From: Frankia sp. R82
GTDB taxonomy: Bacteria > Actinomycetota > Actinomycetes > Frankiales > Frankiaceae
DNA length: 64,000 nucleotides
NCBI RefSeq assembly: GCF_023716925.1
Contig: NZ_JAMQQG010000002.1
Span: forward strand, 1-64,000
Direction: 5' to 3'
Below are positions 27,086 through 35,531 of the stretch, piece after piece. How positions within the stretch are numbered: position 1 is the stretch's first letter; every line of letters begins with the position of its first letter. The notes under the pieces are model-generated. The model was not told where the DNA came from. It searched no databases and saw only the letters and a program-made list of their open reading frames with translations. The position numbers and the translations under genes were made by a program.

Positions 27086-27816
27086 GGAAGACTCCACACA
27101 AGAAGGGGGTTTAGCGCCGCACGCCGGACGCAACGCGCCGATAACCAATAATCCCTCCCACTCCAGCGGAAATCAATACCCCGAGACAGCCTTTCTTGGA
27201 TTCTCCGAAGATTTCCCCGACAACGTTCCTGCAGGTCGGAGGCCCCTTTAAATCGCGACACAGAAAAAGAAAATGGAAGAGCTAACCCCGACGGTCAGCG
27301 TCAAAGAAACAACAAATACAGGGGAGGTGAAATGCGAATGATTTCGATGGATTGAGGCTGCCCAGAAAAGGGGCTCTATGGCCGGCTCGCGGGCCACTCT
27401 CCGTCACCTTCCCGCCGCCGTCCCGACTATCTCCCGGTACCCGGGGGGTACCAGTCGGGCTGTTCTTGGGCGGTGCCAGCAGGACGCCGACCTGCACGAG
27501 TCCTCGACGGCAGAGTAGCTCATCAAATGGGAGACCGGGATGCGTACCGGATGGGCTACCGGACGGGCTCTCCGATGGGCGTGTAGCGATCGGGGGTAGA
27601 TGGCCACCCGTCGTGATGGTTGACCAGTAGATGGTCAACAGCCGGGATAGTTGGCCAGCCTGCGGAAGCGCCGGGAGATGCCGGTAGCAGGCCGACGAAG
27701 GAGTTGACCTCAAGCGGACTTGAACTCTTAGCCTGACCGTCGCAGGGTCGAGCGGTCTTATCGGCCCCACACCTTGTCAACGACGGCCGTTCGGCGCAGG
27801 AGCACTGAGGAGCACC
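27086..27816. other. Intergenic region with AT-richer leader
   Basis: About 730 bp. The part from 27140 to 27350 is AT-rich for this genome and probably carries the promoter of the minus-strand gene starting at 27085. Frames at 27282-27770 (minus) and 27352-27630 (plus) have no ribosome site and no recognisable content. Confidence 0.45.
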
Positions 27817-28236
27817 GTGCCTCATCTGAGGGACATCACCGACCGAGCAGAACTTGCCGCCCTGGTCGGTCAGCTTGGGCGCTGGCTGGACACCGGCGAC
27901 GACAAGGAGGGGCGCGCGATCTTCCACGAGGACGCCATCATCCACAGCGCTCGCGGCGGCGCCACGGGGATCGACGACATACTCGACTATTCGCGGCGCA
28001 CCAGCGACGACAACGAGAACTCTCAGCATCTGATCACCGACGTGCTCGTCGAGCTTGACGGGGACCGCGCCACTATGACGGCGAATGAGCTTGTCGCGTA
28101 CTTCCCGTCGAGACAGGTCTTTCCCCCGCTCTTGAGGCTCGTCGGCCTGCGTTTCGCGTTCCAGGCGCTCCGCGCCCAAGACGGGTGGCGGCTCACCCGC
28201 GTTGAGGTCACACCGCTCTGGCGGCAGGAGGCTTGA
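27817..28236 (+). CDS. SnoaL-like / NTF2-fold protein
   Basis: 139 residues. The pattern ITDRAELAALVGQLGRWLDT, IFHEDAIIHSARGG, LVELDGDRATMTANELVAYF and a final GWRLTRVEVTPLWR matches the cone-shaped NTF2-like fold of SnoaL_4-type proteins. These include ring-closing cyclases, dehydratases and many uncharacterised small-molecule enzymes. The GTG at 27817 follows GAGGAGC. It stands alone, so no pathway can be inferred. Confidence 0.85.
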   Translation: MPHLRDITDRAELAALVGQLGRWLDTGDDKEGRAIFHEDAIIHSARGGATGIDDILDYSRRTSDDNENSQHLITDVLVELDGDRATMTANELVAYFPSRQVFPPLLRLVGLRFAFQALRAQDGWRLTRVEVTPLWRQEA

Positions 28237-28422
28237 CCGCGCTCCCGATCAGACCCGTCCGCCTGGCCGGGTTCACGGCCTCCGACGTCCGCGGGCACGC
28301 TCATGGGCCAATCGCCGCGTTGGCCAACAACGGCCGCGTCCGGCGGCGCTGGCACTGGCCAACAACCGCGGCATGCCAGCTCGGAGGAGACGGATCTACC
28401 GGCGGGCCGCCGCTGTAGTTGG

Positions 28423-28779
28423 TCAGGAGCTGGCGTGCCGATCCGGCCTACTTGGCGAGGTTCGCTGGTCACGGTCTCGCAGCGCTCCTGCTGCGCAGTC
28501 TGCTGGCGTGCCAGCGATCGCCAGCTGGGGCAGCGGTTGTCCGGCTGTTCCGCTGGCGCTTGCGCCCGCGGCGTCCTCGGGCTCCCAGCGCAGCAGGTCG
28601 CCCGGCTGGCAGTCGAGCACCTCGCAGAGCGCGGCGAGGGTCGCGAAGCGCACCGCCCTGGCGCGGCCGTTCTTGAGTACCGCCAGGTTGGCGGGAGTGA
28701 TCCCCACGCGGTCCGCGAGCTCGCCCACGGACATCTTCCGCCTGGCCAGCATCACGTCGATGTCGACGGCGATCGGCAT
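28423..28779 (-). CDS. XRE-type (YozG-like) HTH regulator partner of DUF2975
   Basis: 118 residues. The first 65 residues are a compact helix-turn-helix: MLARRKMSVGELADRVGITP, then ANLAVLKNGRARAVRFATLA and LCEVLDCQPGDLLRW, the HTH_26/YozG pattern. The rest is an Ala/Gly-rich tail of about 45 residues. The ATG overlaps the stop of the DUF2975 gene by one base (TGATG), the usual arrangement of this pair. It probably represses its own operon; two inverted repeats just upstream of the operon are the likely operators. Confidence 0.9.
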   Translation of the reverse strand: MPIAVDIDVMLARRKMSVGELADRVGITPANLAVLKNGRARAVRFATLAALCEVLDCQPGDLLRWEPEDAAGASASGTAGQPLPQLAIAGTPADCAAGALRDRDQRTSPSRPDRHASS

Positions 28780-29270
28780 CAGATCACCTCGTCCAGCTCG
28801 GCCTGCAACTGCGACGCCTCGACATCACGAGCAACGGCCTGGGCAAGCAGCATCCGCAGCACGAGCACGAGGAGCGCGACCCCCAGGACGGCCAAGCCGA
28901 CCCCGCCCATGATGACGGTGACGCCCGGGTCGTCCCGCTGACCCGGCGCATTGAGAACCGTGACCGCGAACCACACGAGGGCAGCCGCCACGATCGCACC
29001 GATCACGACGTCCACGTACCGGAAGGCGGCGCGGGAGAACACCGTTCCGCGCCGCACCATCGTCACCAGCCGCCCCACACAGAGCAGCACAACCTGGACC
29101 GACACCATGCCCAGGATCGTGATCACGCGCAGCGGGGTCAGCGGGAGCGACCCGTCCTCCGGGTCGCTCCCGCTGACCAACGCCCACACCATCCCCGCCT
29201 GTACGAACACGGTGCCTGCGAGCACCACCACGAGCACAGCGCGCAGCGCCCCCACCGTCAGCCGTCCCAT
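28779..29270 (-). CDS. DUF2975 family membrane protein
   Basis: 163 residues with four membrane helices: LRAVLVVVLAGTVFVQAGMV, VITILGMVSVQVVLLCVG, VVIGAIVAAALVWFAVTVL and MGGVGLAVLGVALLVLVLRM. The linker VTMVRRGTVFSRAAFRYV between helices two and three is the DUF2975 signature. Members are paired with a small XRE regulator, as here, but their role is unknown. The ATG at 29270 follows GGAAGG at eight bases; an in-frame GTG lies one codon upstream. Confidence 0.9.
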   Translation of the reverse strand: MGRLTVGALRAVLVVVLAGTVFVQAGMVWALVSGSDPEDGSLPLTPLRVITILGMVSVQVVLLCVGRLVTMVRRGTVFSRAAFRYVDVVIGAIVAAALVWFAVTVLNAPGQRDDPGVTVIMGGVGLAVLGVALLVLVLRMLLAQAVARDVEASQLQAELDEVI

Positions 29271-29281
29271 GACCCATCCTT

Positions 29282-29298
29282 CCATCGATTCACGATGG
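29282..29298. promoter_or_regulatory. Inverted repeat CCATCG-5-CGATGG upstream of DUF2975 operon
   Basis: A perfect 6-bp inverted repeat with a 5-bp spacer lies 12 bases before the DUF2975 start codon, next to a second palindrome, consistent with autoregulation by the operon's XRE protein. Confidence 0.45.
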
Positions 29299-29302
29299 GA
29301 AT

Positions 29303-29319
29303 CTATCGAATATCGATAG
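29303..29319. promoter_or_regulatory. Inverted repeat CTATCGA-3-TCGATAG, probable operator
   Basis: A perfect 7-bp inverted repeat with a 3-bp spacer lies 33 bases before the DUF2975 start in an AT-richer spot. It is the best candidate operator and promoter core for the DUF2975/XRE operon. Confidence 0.55.
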
Positions 29320-29511
29320 GCCAGGCAAAGGCTGGGACGGAGGGCAGACGACGGTTTCGCGCCGCAGCGAGACGCCGCCACCCTGTCTCCCCGCGCTTGC
29401 GGCGGCCAGCTCTCGGCCCGGGGGAGGGAGAACGCGGCACACTCATGGCAGCGCCCGGTGGCGCGACATCCGATCAGCCGTTCGTGACCTCAGCGACCCG
29501 CACCCGGTCCG

Positions 29512-29532
29512 TCGTGGTGGTGGTGGTGGTGG
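29512..29532. repeat. GTG triplet repeat, seven copies
   Basis: Seven uninterrupted GTG triplets sit 31 bases downstream of the methyltransferase stop codon (minus strand), in non-coding DNA. Confidence 0.85.
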
Positions 29533-29563
29533 TGTGCCGACCAGTCGATGCCGCAGAACACCT

Positions 29564-30469
29564 TTACCCGCGGCCGAGTTCGGCGGTGAGGAAGCGCGTG
29601 TCGAGCCAGGGCCGGGTGGTCTGTCCGGTGAACGGGTCGGTCAGGTCGCGGCCGTAACGGTCGGCGATCTCGGTGTCGTCGTCCTCGCGGACGGTCCAGC
29701 CGTTCGGGTACAGCCACTGGGCCGGGTGCGGACGGGGCTCGGTGTTGAACAGCGATCGCGCCTCGATACCGGACCGGCGGCTGAGCTGCTCCAGCGTCGC
29801 GGTGTCGGAGGCCAGACGGTCCAGGTCCGCGAAGCGGTCCAGCGCGAGGCGGCTGCCGACGGCGGACAGCTGGTGGATCTTTCGCAGCAGGTGTTCCTCG
29901 GCGGTGGCAGGAAGGTAGCCGAGCAGACCCTCCGCAACCCACACGGTCGGCACCGTCGGGAGAAACCCTGCCGCGGTGAGCGCGCCCACCCAGTCCTCGC
30001 GCAGGTCGGTGCCGACCGCGACACGCCGGCAGCCAGGCGCAGTCCGGCTGCCGCGCAGCACGTCGTTCTTGAAGGCGAGCACCCCCGGCTGGTCCAGTTC
30101 GTAGAGGGTGACGTCGGACGGCCAGGGCAGTCTGAACGCCCGCGTGTCCAGGCCCGCGGCAAGCAGAACGACCTGGCCAGCTCCGTCGCGGACCGCGTCC
30201 AGGATGACGTCGTCGTAGAACCGCGAGCGCACGCCGATGAAGCGGGAGGTATGTAGGGACAGTCTGTGCTGGTCACTCACCGGTTCACCCTCGGCGGGCC
30301 AGCGCAGTGGGAACGGAACCGGCGAGTCCACCGCGCCCAGGAACACGGCCCCGAACGGGTCGTCGATGAGCGCGTCGGGCATCGACGACTCCACGCTCCG
30401 AGATGCGGCTATACCGAGGGCCGTGATGCCGGGACCGGTGACAATGTCCCAGGTCCGCTGCTCTGCCAT
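29564..30469 (-). CDS. SAM-dependent methyltransferase, LCM/TIGR00027 family
   Basis: 301 residues. The N-terminus has the family helix region ALGIAASRSVESSMPDALID, the motif FYDDVILDAV, and the SAM-binding motif VVLLAAGLDTRAFRLPWP. It continues with LYELDQPGVLAFKNDVL and VWVAEGLLGYLPATAEEHLL, all typical of actinobacterial leucine-carboxyl-methyltransferase-like enzymes, which methylate small molecules or polyketides. The ATG at 30469 follows GAAGGGAA at eight bases. A perfect 9-bp inverted repeat about 50 bp upstream may control it. The substrate is unknown. Confidence 0.94.
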   Translation of the reverse strand: MAEQRTWDIVTGPGITALGIAASRSVESSMPDALIDDPFGAVFLGAVDSPVPFPLRWPAEGEPVSDQHRLSLHTSRFIGVRSRFYDDVILDAVRDGAGQVVLLAAGLDTRAFRLPWPSDVTLYELDQPGVLAFKNDVLRGSRTAPGCRRVAVGTDLREDWVGALTAAGFLPTVPTVWVAEGLLGYLPATAEEHLLRKIHQLSAVGSRLALDRFADLDRLASDTATLEQLSRRSGIEARSLFNTEPRPHPAQWLYPNGWTVREDDDTEIADRYGRDLTDPFTGQTTRPWLDTRFLTAELGRG

Positions 30470-30516
30470 GCCGTGTTTCCCTTCACTGTGGGGAGCCAAC
30501 AGGAGGCTGGCCGTGA

Positions 30517-30538
30517 CCTGGGATGATCCCATCCCAGG
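30517..30538. promoter_or_regulatory. Inverted repeat CCTGGGATG-4-CATCCCAGG, possible operator
   Basis: A perfect 9-bp inverted repeat with a 4-bp spacer lies 48 bp upstream of the LCM-type methyltransferase start, in its promoter region. Confidence 0.55.
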
Positions 30539-30658
30539 CCTGGGACCCACCTCCACTGGCCGCCGACCACCACGGCCCCGAACTCCTTCCTGGGCGGACG
30601 CCGTCGACAGGACCAAGCGATAGCGGCCACCAGGACCCGACCCAGCAAAGGGCTTTGG

Positions 30659-31690
30659 TCATCCGCCCCCGGTGATCAACGCGGGAATGGAGATCACCTC
30701 GACCTGGACCGTCGAGACCGTGGTCAGGCCCTCGAACGCTCCGGTCTGACCGGCGCCGGCCCAGGTCACATTCCAGGTCACTGTGGCGGTCACGGGGAAC
30801 GTCCCGCCCGGCTGATCTTCCGACACATGCTGGTAGGTGTGGCCGCAGTCCGGCGATGACGCCTTCGGATCAGCATCGGCGCGGTACGGGGTGCCCGGCC
30901 CGGCACAGCGAACCTCGGAGCCGTCACCCATCGTCCACACCACGCCGACAGGCATGGCCGTGGCGGTGACGGAGACGCCGCCGGCGGCGGCCGTCGCGGA
31001 GGCCGGATTCCAGCCGGCCGGATCCAGCCACATCCACGTCGGCAGGCGGATCAACTGCCGGCCCGTCGGACTCAGCCCAATCGCCGGCCCCCGCAGATGC
31101 AACTGGTTCCGGGCCTGCTCCGCGAGCGCCACTGGATCCGGGGCAGCATCGGCCGGCCCTCCCTGCCCATCTGCGATCCACACCGGAGGTCGATACAGCG
31201 CGTCTCGCACGCCCTGGGTCTGGCACTGGTATACGTACCAGGCCCCGGGCTGCCCGTCCGGAACGGTCGCGGCCAGCTGCACACGGAGACCTCCGGGGTG
31301 GCCCAGTGCGGTCACGATGCGTGGGCCGTCACGGTGCGGCACGGTCTGGAACAGCACCGGCTGGGTCGCGTCGGAGGGCGGCTGGAAGGCGCTGCGTACG
31401 TAGGAGCAGCGGGCGAGTTCTGATGGATCGAGCGAGGTGTCACCCGGCGGACGGGTGCGCCTACCGCCGTCTGGCGATGGAGTGCCGCGGTCGGGCGCCT
31501 GCGGCGTTTCCTGGCGGGGCGGGGCGGCGGGCTCCGCTCCCTGGCCCGCGCCAAGCTCACATCCAGGATGCGGGTTCTGCGCGCACGTCGTGAACGCGTA
31601 AGGATCCCGCGCGAGCGCCGGAACCGCGGACACGGCTACCAGAGCCAGGGATGTCGCGGCCACGGCCGCCGAACGCCATGACCTCAGCAT
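30659..31690 (-). CDS. Secreted protein of an integrative-element transfer region
   Basis: 343 residues. A signal peptide runs from MLRSWRSAAVAATSLALVAV to PALA, and the mature part starts with a Pro/Gly-rich linker. The rest carries VWIADGQGGPADAAPDPVAL, LIRLPTWMWLDPAGWNPASA, a PKD-like stretch VVWTMGDGSEVRCAGPGTPY, and HTYQHVSEDQPGGTFPVTAT. Proteins of this type are found beside small lipoproteins and type IV-like transfer ATPases in actinomycete conjugative elements; this is from memory of the family. The ATG at 31690 lies inside the end of the upstream lipoprotein gene (7-bp overlap). The transfer ATPase genes are not adjacent here. Confidence 0.85.
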   Translation of the reverse strand: MLRSWRSAAVAATSLALVAVSAVPALARDPYAFTTCAQNPHPGCELGAGQGAEPAAPPRQETPQAPDRGTPSPDGGRRTRPPGDTSLDPSELARCSYVRSAFQPPSDATQPVLFQTVPHRDGPRIVTALGHPGGLRVQLAATVPDGQPGAWYVYQCQTQGVRDALYRPPVWIADGQGGPADAAPDPVALAEQARNQLHLRGPAIGLSPTGRQLIRLPTWMWLDPAGWNPASATAAAGGVSVTATAMPVGVVWTMGDGSEVRCAGPGTPYRADADPKASSPDCGHTYQHVSEDQPGGTFPVTATVTWNVTWAGAGQTGAFEGLTTVSTVQVEVISIPALITGGG

Positions 31691-32149
31691 GATCCGAGGC
31701 CTTCGACCGCGAACCGGGTGACCTTCCACGACCCGTCCTGGTGGAGACGCACCTCGGAGGTCACCGCCCGCCGACCGCCCGGTTCGTCGTCGACCAGGCT
31801 GCCGTCAGTGCGGTACTGACAGGCTGCCGGACAGCACCTGCAGGGCCGAGCCCGAGGCGTAGCGCCCCAGCTCCGGAGACTGCCAGTTCGAGGTCTGGCT
31901 GGCTTCCGCCATCGCGTTCCACAAGCTGACGTAGGCATCGATCGCTTGCCGCTCGGCGTCGGCCGCGGCCGACGCCGGTGTTGGGGATGGCGCTGGTGTG
32001 CTGGACGGCGTCGGGGGTGGAGGCGGCGCGGAATCGCCATCGGAGCCGCAGCCCGTGACGGCAGCCACCAGTGCGACGGCCGCCAAGCCACTGATTATGA
32101 TCGTCCGGCCTGGTCGGTTCTGATACCGAGAGCTGTTGCGACCTTCCAT
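31684..32149 (-). pseudogene. Broken lipoprotein gene (internal deletion with frameshift)
   Basis: The ATG at 32149 (GAGGTGG upstream) begins a lipoprotein: IIISGLAAVALVAAVTGCGS with lipobox VTGC, a Pro/Thr linker, then a helical region ending RYASGSALQVLSGSLSVPH and a stop near 31805. A second frame overlaps the break and continues CQYRTDGSLVDDEPGGRRAV to WKVTRFAVEGLGSC, ending at 31684 just inside the next gene. The two frames read as the first and last parts of one protein. Compared with the family, about 40 central residues seem missing at the junction, so a deletion that also shifts frame is the simplest explanation. A sequencing error alone would not explain the missing part. Confidence 0.7.
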
Positions 32150-32866
32150 CGCGTCCACCTCGCGCGGTCGTGGCGTCGGCCCGTGGCACAGCGACTGCGG
32201 ACCGTCTCTACCCATACGTACCGCACGATGTCGGACTCGTCTCGTTCTAACTTTGGAGTCGGAACGGCCGGCCAGCATGATTTGACACTTTCAGCCCATT
32301 TTGACCCGATGACAGATAGACCGTACGGGCCATTCACGTAGACCAAATGAACTAGGCGACTGCTGGCACGTGGCGAACTTGGGGCGGCCCTTCGGGGAGT
32401 TAACCAGTGCAGCGGCTGCGAGAAGCGGAGCGGGCTGGGACCAAGGCCGCCGTACCGGGAAGCAGCCTCCGGACCCGAGGGCGAAGTTGAACCGGCACGA
32501 CGGCCGCATCGTGCACGCACCGAGCCGGGTGTCGGCTGGGCTCGTTAAGTCTCGGAATGCCGCCTCGATGCTGTCGGATGCGACGACCGCAGGAGGAGAC
32601 GGGCCCTCCGACTGCGTCTCATTGTCCAGGAAAATGCTAGCTCGACCGTTTCCTGATGGCCAGGATCACGCGCCGGCATCCATGACGGCAATCCGACACG
32701 CCGAAAACCATGGATTCGGGCCGACATACACTCCCGATCAGCCGCTTGCGCCACCAGATCATCGACAGCACCCCGATCGAATGAGCCTAGTGCGCCATCA
32801 AGATAAGCAATGTCAAATCATTTTAATGATCAATCTTTAGTGGTTCCTAAAGAGGAAGGGATGTAG
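32150..32866. other. Intergenic region with falling GC
   Basis: About 715 bp. GC content drops towards 32866, ending in the AT-rich leader of the next gene. A plus-strand frame at 32370-32840 lacks a ribosome site and looks random. No gene supported. Confidence 0.5.
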
Positions 32867-33574
32867 TTGAGAACATATTCAGTAGGATCAGGCCACCCTA
32901 GGCCGACAACCCACGCCGCCCTTATCGCAGTCTTGGTCATGGGACTGACGGCTGTCACCCTCTTCGTGACCCCCGGTGTCGCGAGGGCCGACGAGGAAAC
33001 TGTCTGCGGCTACCGGACCTACGATCCCGATCGGGATGGTCTCAACCTCGGCAGCTTTCTCGGCGACGGCCAGGGACGCGTCAACGATAAAATTCGACGG
33101 TTCTTCGGGTGGGACGACTGGACTTGCGCTCCGCTCAGGGATGCAGCCGAGATAGGTGCCGCGCAGATCGTCGGAAATCCCTACACAAAGATCATAAAAT
33201 TCCGCGTTAAACTTCCCCGAGAAGTACAGTTCTTCCTTTTCGTAAGGAAGGTTGTGGAGCACAGCGGCCAGGCCGAACCATCTCCCGCTGAGCTTCCCGC
33301 AGTCGGACCTTCCGTCATCCAGGCGCCAGTATCGTGGACCGGCGGCGCCGGCCTGTGGCTGAACAGCGGACCTGGGAGCGGAAAACTCCTAGTTGTGATA
33401 CCCGAGCAGACGATGCTGACCATCGGTTGCCAGGTACGCGGTCCAGCGGTTACCGGCCCGTACGGTAGAACTGATCTATGGGACTACGTCACCACCCCTG
33501 ACGGCCACCAAGGCTTCGCAAGCGATGCATTCATCTTCACGAATACCTCCGATCAGGTAGCGCCAGCTTGCTAA
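32867..33574 (+). CDS. Secreted protein with C-terminal SH3-like domain
   Basis: 235 residues. A signal peptide (THAALIAVLVMGLTAVTLFV, cleavage likely after ARA) is followed by an unrecognised middle region with several Cys (VCGYRTYDPDRDG, WDDWTCAPLRDA). The C-terminal 75 residues, GAGLWLNSGPGSGKLLVVIP to GHQGFASDAFIF, resemble a bacterial SH3 domain, often a cell-wall binder. The start is TTG at 32867 with GAGGAAGGG six bases upstream; an ATG six bases earlier is followed at once by a stop. GC content and codon use are lower than in neighbours, a sign of recent transfer. Confidence 0.85.
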   Translation: MRTYSVGSGHPRPTTHAALIAVLVMGLTAVTLFVTPGVARADEETVCGYRTYDPDRDGLNLGSFLGDGQGRVNDKIRRFFGWDDWTCAPLRDAAEIGAAQIVGNPYTKIIKFRVKLPREVQFFLFVRKVVEHSGQAEPSPAELPAVGPSVIQAPVSWTGGAGLWLNSGPGSGKLLVVIPEQTMLTIGCQVRGPAVTGPYGRTDLWDYVTTPDGHQGFASDAFIFTNTSDQVAPAC

Positions 33575-33865
33575 GCCTGACGGCGAGCGGTGGGGCCGGG
33601 GCCGATCGGGCCAGGAGGCTAGGGAACAGCGGACTCTAGCTCCGATCCTGTTCGCGCCCCGGATTCACCAGCAGCGACTGCGTGCTGGACCTCCCCGCGT
33701 CCAGCCTGAATTCGATACGTAAACCGTCGCCGCCGACCTCAATCAGCTGCTTGGCCAACCAGCCCAGTCACCTCATCATCGGCGTCAGAACAGACGCGTA
33801 GCCCATCGAGGTCCCCAGCCCCCGCCGACAGCTCAGCCAGTTGCCCTGGCCGAAGCGGCACCATG

Positions 33866-34366
33866 TCAGCTGAAGGCCGGGGATGACGCGTCCGCACAGG
33901 CGGGATCGCAGCCACTCACTCTATCTGCAAGCCGCAGGCGCAAGTGGCCGACACTACTGCTCCGCATCGAGTCGATCACCAGCCTGTCTGCGGGCCGGAG
34001 GCAGGCGCGGTCGTGGACGTCGAGCAGGCTGTGCACGTCTGTCCCGTAGGTGGCTGCGAGCAGCGCGAGAACCTGCGGGGTGAGCCGCCGCCGTTCGGCC
34101 GGGTGGGGCCAGTGCTCCAGCTCACAGAGGTGGGGACCGGTCATAGTCGCTCTGCCGTCGGTATCGATGTCCAGGATGGCCGCGTGATCGTTGATGTGCT
34201 CCGCAGCGCGGAGGAGCGTCCATCCGTGGGCGTGGCGGAACGCTGCGCGGGGACGGAAGCGGTAGCGGCGGATGAACTCTCCCGCGATCTCCGCGGATGT
34301 TGACCCCGCGTCCAGCATGCGATCGCGTAGATCCTTCTGTTCCGCCTTCAGGCTGGCTTTCCTCAT
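33866..34366 (-). CDS. Short HTH protein, paralogue of the regulator N-terminus at 41730
   Basis: 166 residues. The first 130 residues match the N-terminus of the large regulator at 41730-43427 almost motif by motif: EIAGEFIRRYRFRPRAAFRH, GWTLLRAAEHIN, DGRATMTGPHLCELEHWP and VLALLAATYGTDVHSLLDV. This is an XRE-like DNA-binding domain of actinobacterial regulators. The C-terminal ligand/TPR part is absent, leaving a 30-residue tail. The ATG at 34366 has GGGAGGG seven bases upstream. It is either a truncated copy or a stand-alone DNA-binding form that could compete with the full-length regulator. Confidence 0.85.
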   Translation of the reverse strand: MRKASLKAEQKDLRDRMLDAGSTSAEIAGEFIRRYRFRPRAAFRHAHGWTLLRAAEHINDHAAILDIDTDGRATMTGPHLCELEHWPHPAERRRLTPQVLALLAATYGTDVHSLLDVHDRACLRPADRLVIDSMRSSSVGHLRLRLADRVSGCDPACADASSPAFS

Positions 34367-34380
34367 GGCCGCCCTCCCGG

Positions 34381-34986
34381 TCAGGTCCTGACACTGATGC
34401 GGTGCGCGACAGATTCGGGTGGACGGGGGCGGTGCCAGCGGTCCAGTCCGCGCAGCGCATCGGCGACCCGCCGCAGGGTTTCCGGGTCGGTGCGGTAGGC
34501 GATCGGCTCCGTGGGCTCCGGCCCGACGGTCGGTGTTCGGGTCGGCATCGCTGTAACCATGGCCGCTGGCTCCGGCACCAGGCCGCTAGAGATCTCCGCC
34601 CACACGACCTTGCCCTGGGTCTTGGCGCGGTACCACGACCATCGGCTGCTCAGCGCGCCGACCATGAGCAGGCCCCGGCCGTCCTCGCTGTCGGTGTCCG
34701 GGTCGGTGATGCGGGGGCCGGCGTCGTTGCTGTCCCACACCTCGATCAGGATGCTTCCGCTGGTCGCGGTGAGCCGTATGGCCATGACGTCGTCCGGGTG
34801 GCTCGCCTTCGCGGCGTTCGAGGCCAGCTCGCAGACGACGACCTCAGCGACGCTGACGGCGTCCGGGTCCACGGACCACGTGGTGAGCATGTGCACGGTG
34901 CTCCTGCGCACCCTGGGGACAGCGGCGGTCGTGGACGGGAAGTGCGCCACCGCCACCCGGATCGCGGAGGAGGCGCCCCCGGTCAT
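34381..34986 (-). CDS. RsbW-like ATP-binding protein (HATPase_c_2)
   Basis: 201 residues. The core has the GHKL ATPase N-box VVVCELASNAAKASHPDDVM, the G1-like box LIEVWDSNDAGPRI and the G2-like box EDGRGLLMVGALSSRWSWY, as in anti-sigma/regulatory kinases of streptomycetes. The C-terminal 60 residues are Pro/Glu/Arg-rich. It lies 14 bases upstream of the short HTH gene in the same direction. The gene group (ATPase, HTH, DUF397, XRE-DUF5753) resembles the whiJ/abaA-type regulatory clusters known in Streptomyces. Confidence 0.9.
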   Translation of the reverse strand: MTGGASSAIRVAVAHFPSTTAAVPRVRRSTVHMLTTWSVDPDAVSVAEVVVCELASNAAKASHPDDVMAIRLTATSGSILIEVWDSNDAGPRITDPDTDSEDGRGLLMVGALSSRWSWYRAKTQGKVVWAEISSGLVPEPAAMVTAMPTRTPTVGPEPTEPIAYRTDPETLRRVADALRGLDRWHRPRPPESVAHRISVRT

Positions 34987-35035
34987 GCCGATCCCCGCGC
35001 AGCACTGCGCGTGCGGCGACTGGTGATCGTGGCGC

Positions 35036-35329
35036 TCATCCGCGTGTGGGTCGCGCGGGCAGGCAATGCGACGAGTCCCCCACGCCCTGGGCCAGGCTGG
35101 ACAGGTCGCAGCCCGGGAGAACGGCGAACTCTACCCACGCGACCAGCTCGCAGCGCGCCTGCGACAGACGGCGGCTGACCTTCGCCACCCGGTCATCCAC
35201 GGTCAGGGGAAGGCGGGTCAGCGCCTGCCGCAGGCGCCGGTGCGCCCACTCGTGGGCGGTGTCAAAGTTGCCGAACGCGCCCAGCGGCCGTCCCTCCGCG
35301 TCCCACACCACGTACCGGTGTTCCTCCAT
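35036..35329 (-). CDS. Small hypothetical protein
   Basis: 97 residues; not recognised. It begins EEHRYVVWDAEGRPLGAFGN, then FDTAHEWAHRRLRQALTRLP and ARCELVAWVEFAVLPGCD. A strand-helix-strand pattern suggests a small alpha/beta fold. ATG at 35329 with GGGGGCAGGG nearby. It precedes the RsbW-like gene by about 50 bp and is divergent from the XRE-DUF5753 gene; the shared promoter region holds an inverted repeat at 35453-35469. Confidence 0.7.
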   Translation of the reverse strand: MEEHRYVVWDAEGRPLGAFGNFDTAHEWAHRRLRQALTRLPLTVDDRVAKVSRRLSQARCELVAWVEFAVLPGCDLSSLAQGVGDSSHCLPARPTRG

Positions 35330-35452
35330 GGCCCTGCCCCCTTGCCGACCGGAAACGATCTCCTGGCGTGCCCTTCGTTCCGCACCCCAGCGCCGTCATG
35401 GGCGGCGCTGGGGTACTGGCAGAATGCACCCGCGGAACTCTCATACGCAAGT

Positions 35453-35469
35453 ACGTATGGCAGATACGT
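35453..35469. promoter_or_regulatory. Inverted repeat ACGTAT-5-ATACGT in a divergent promoter region
   Basis: A perfect 6-bp inverted repeat with a 5-bp spacer (GGCAG) lies 63 bp upstream of the XRE-DUF5753 gene and 124 bp from the divergent small gene. A related GTAT...ATAC palindrome occurs at 52982-53002. Confidence 0.55.
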
Positions 35470-35531
35470 GAGTCAGCGTTGATCGGCCCGAGACAGGGGC
35501 TGGCAGACTGCTACCGGGAGAAGGGAGGGCG

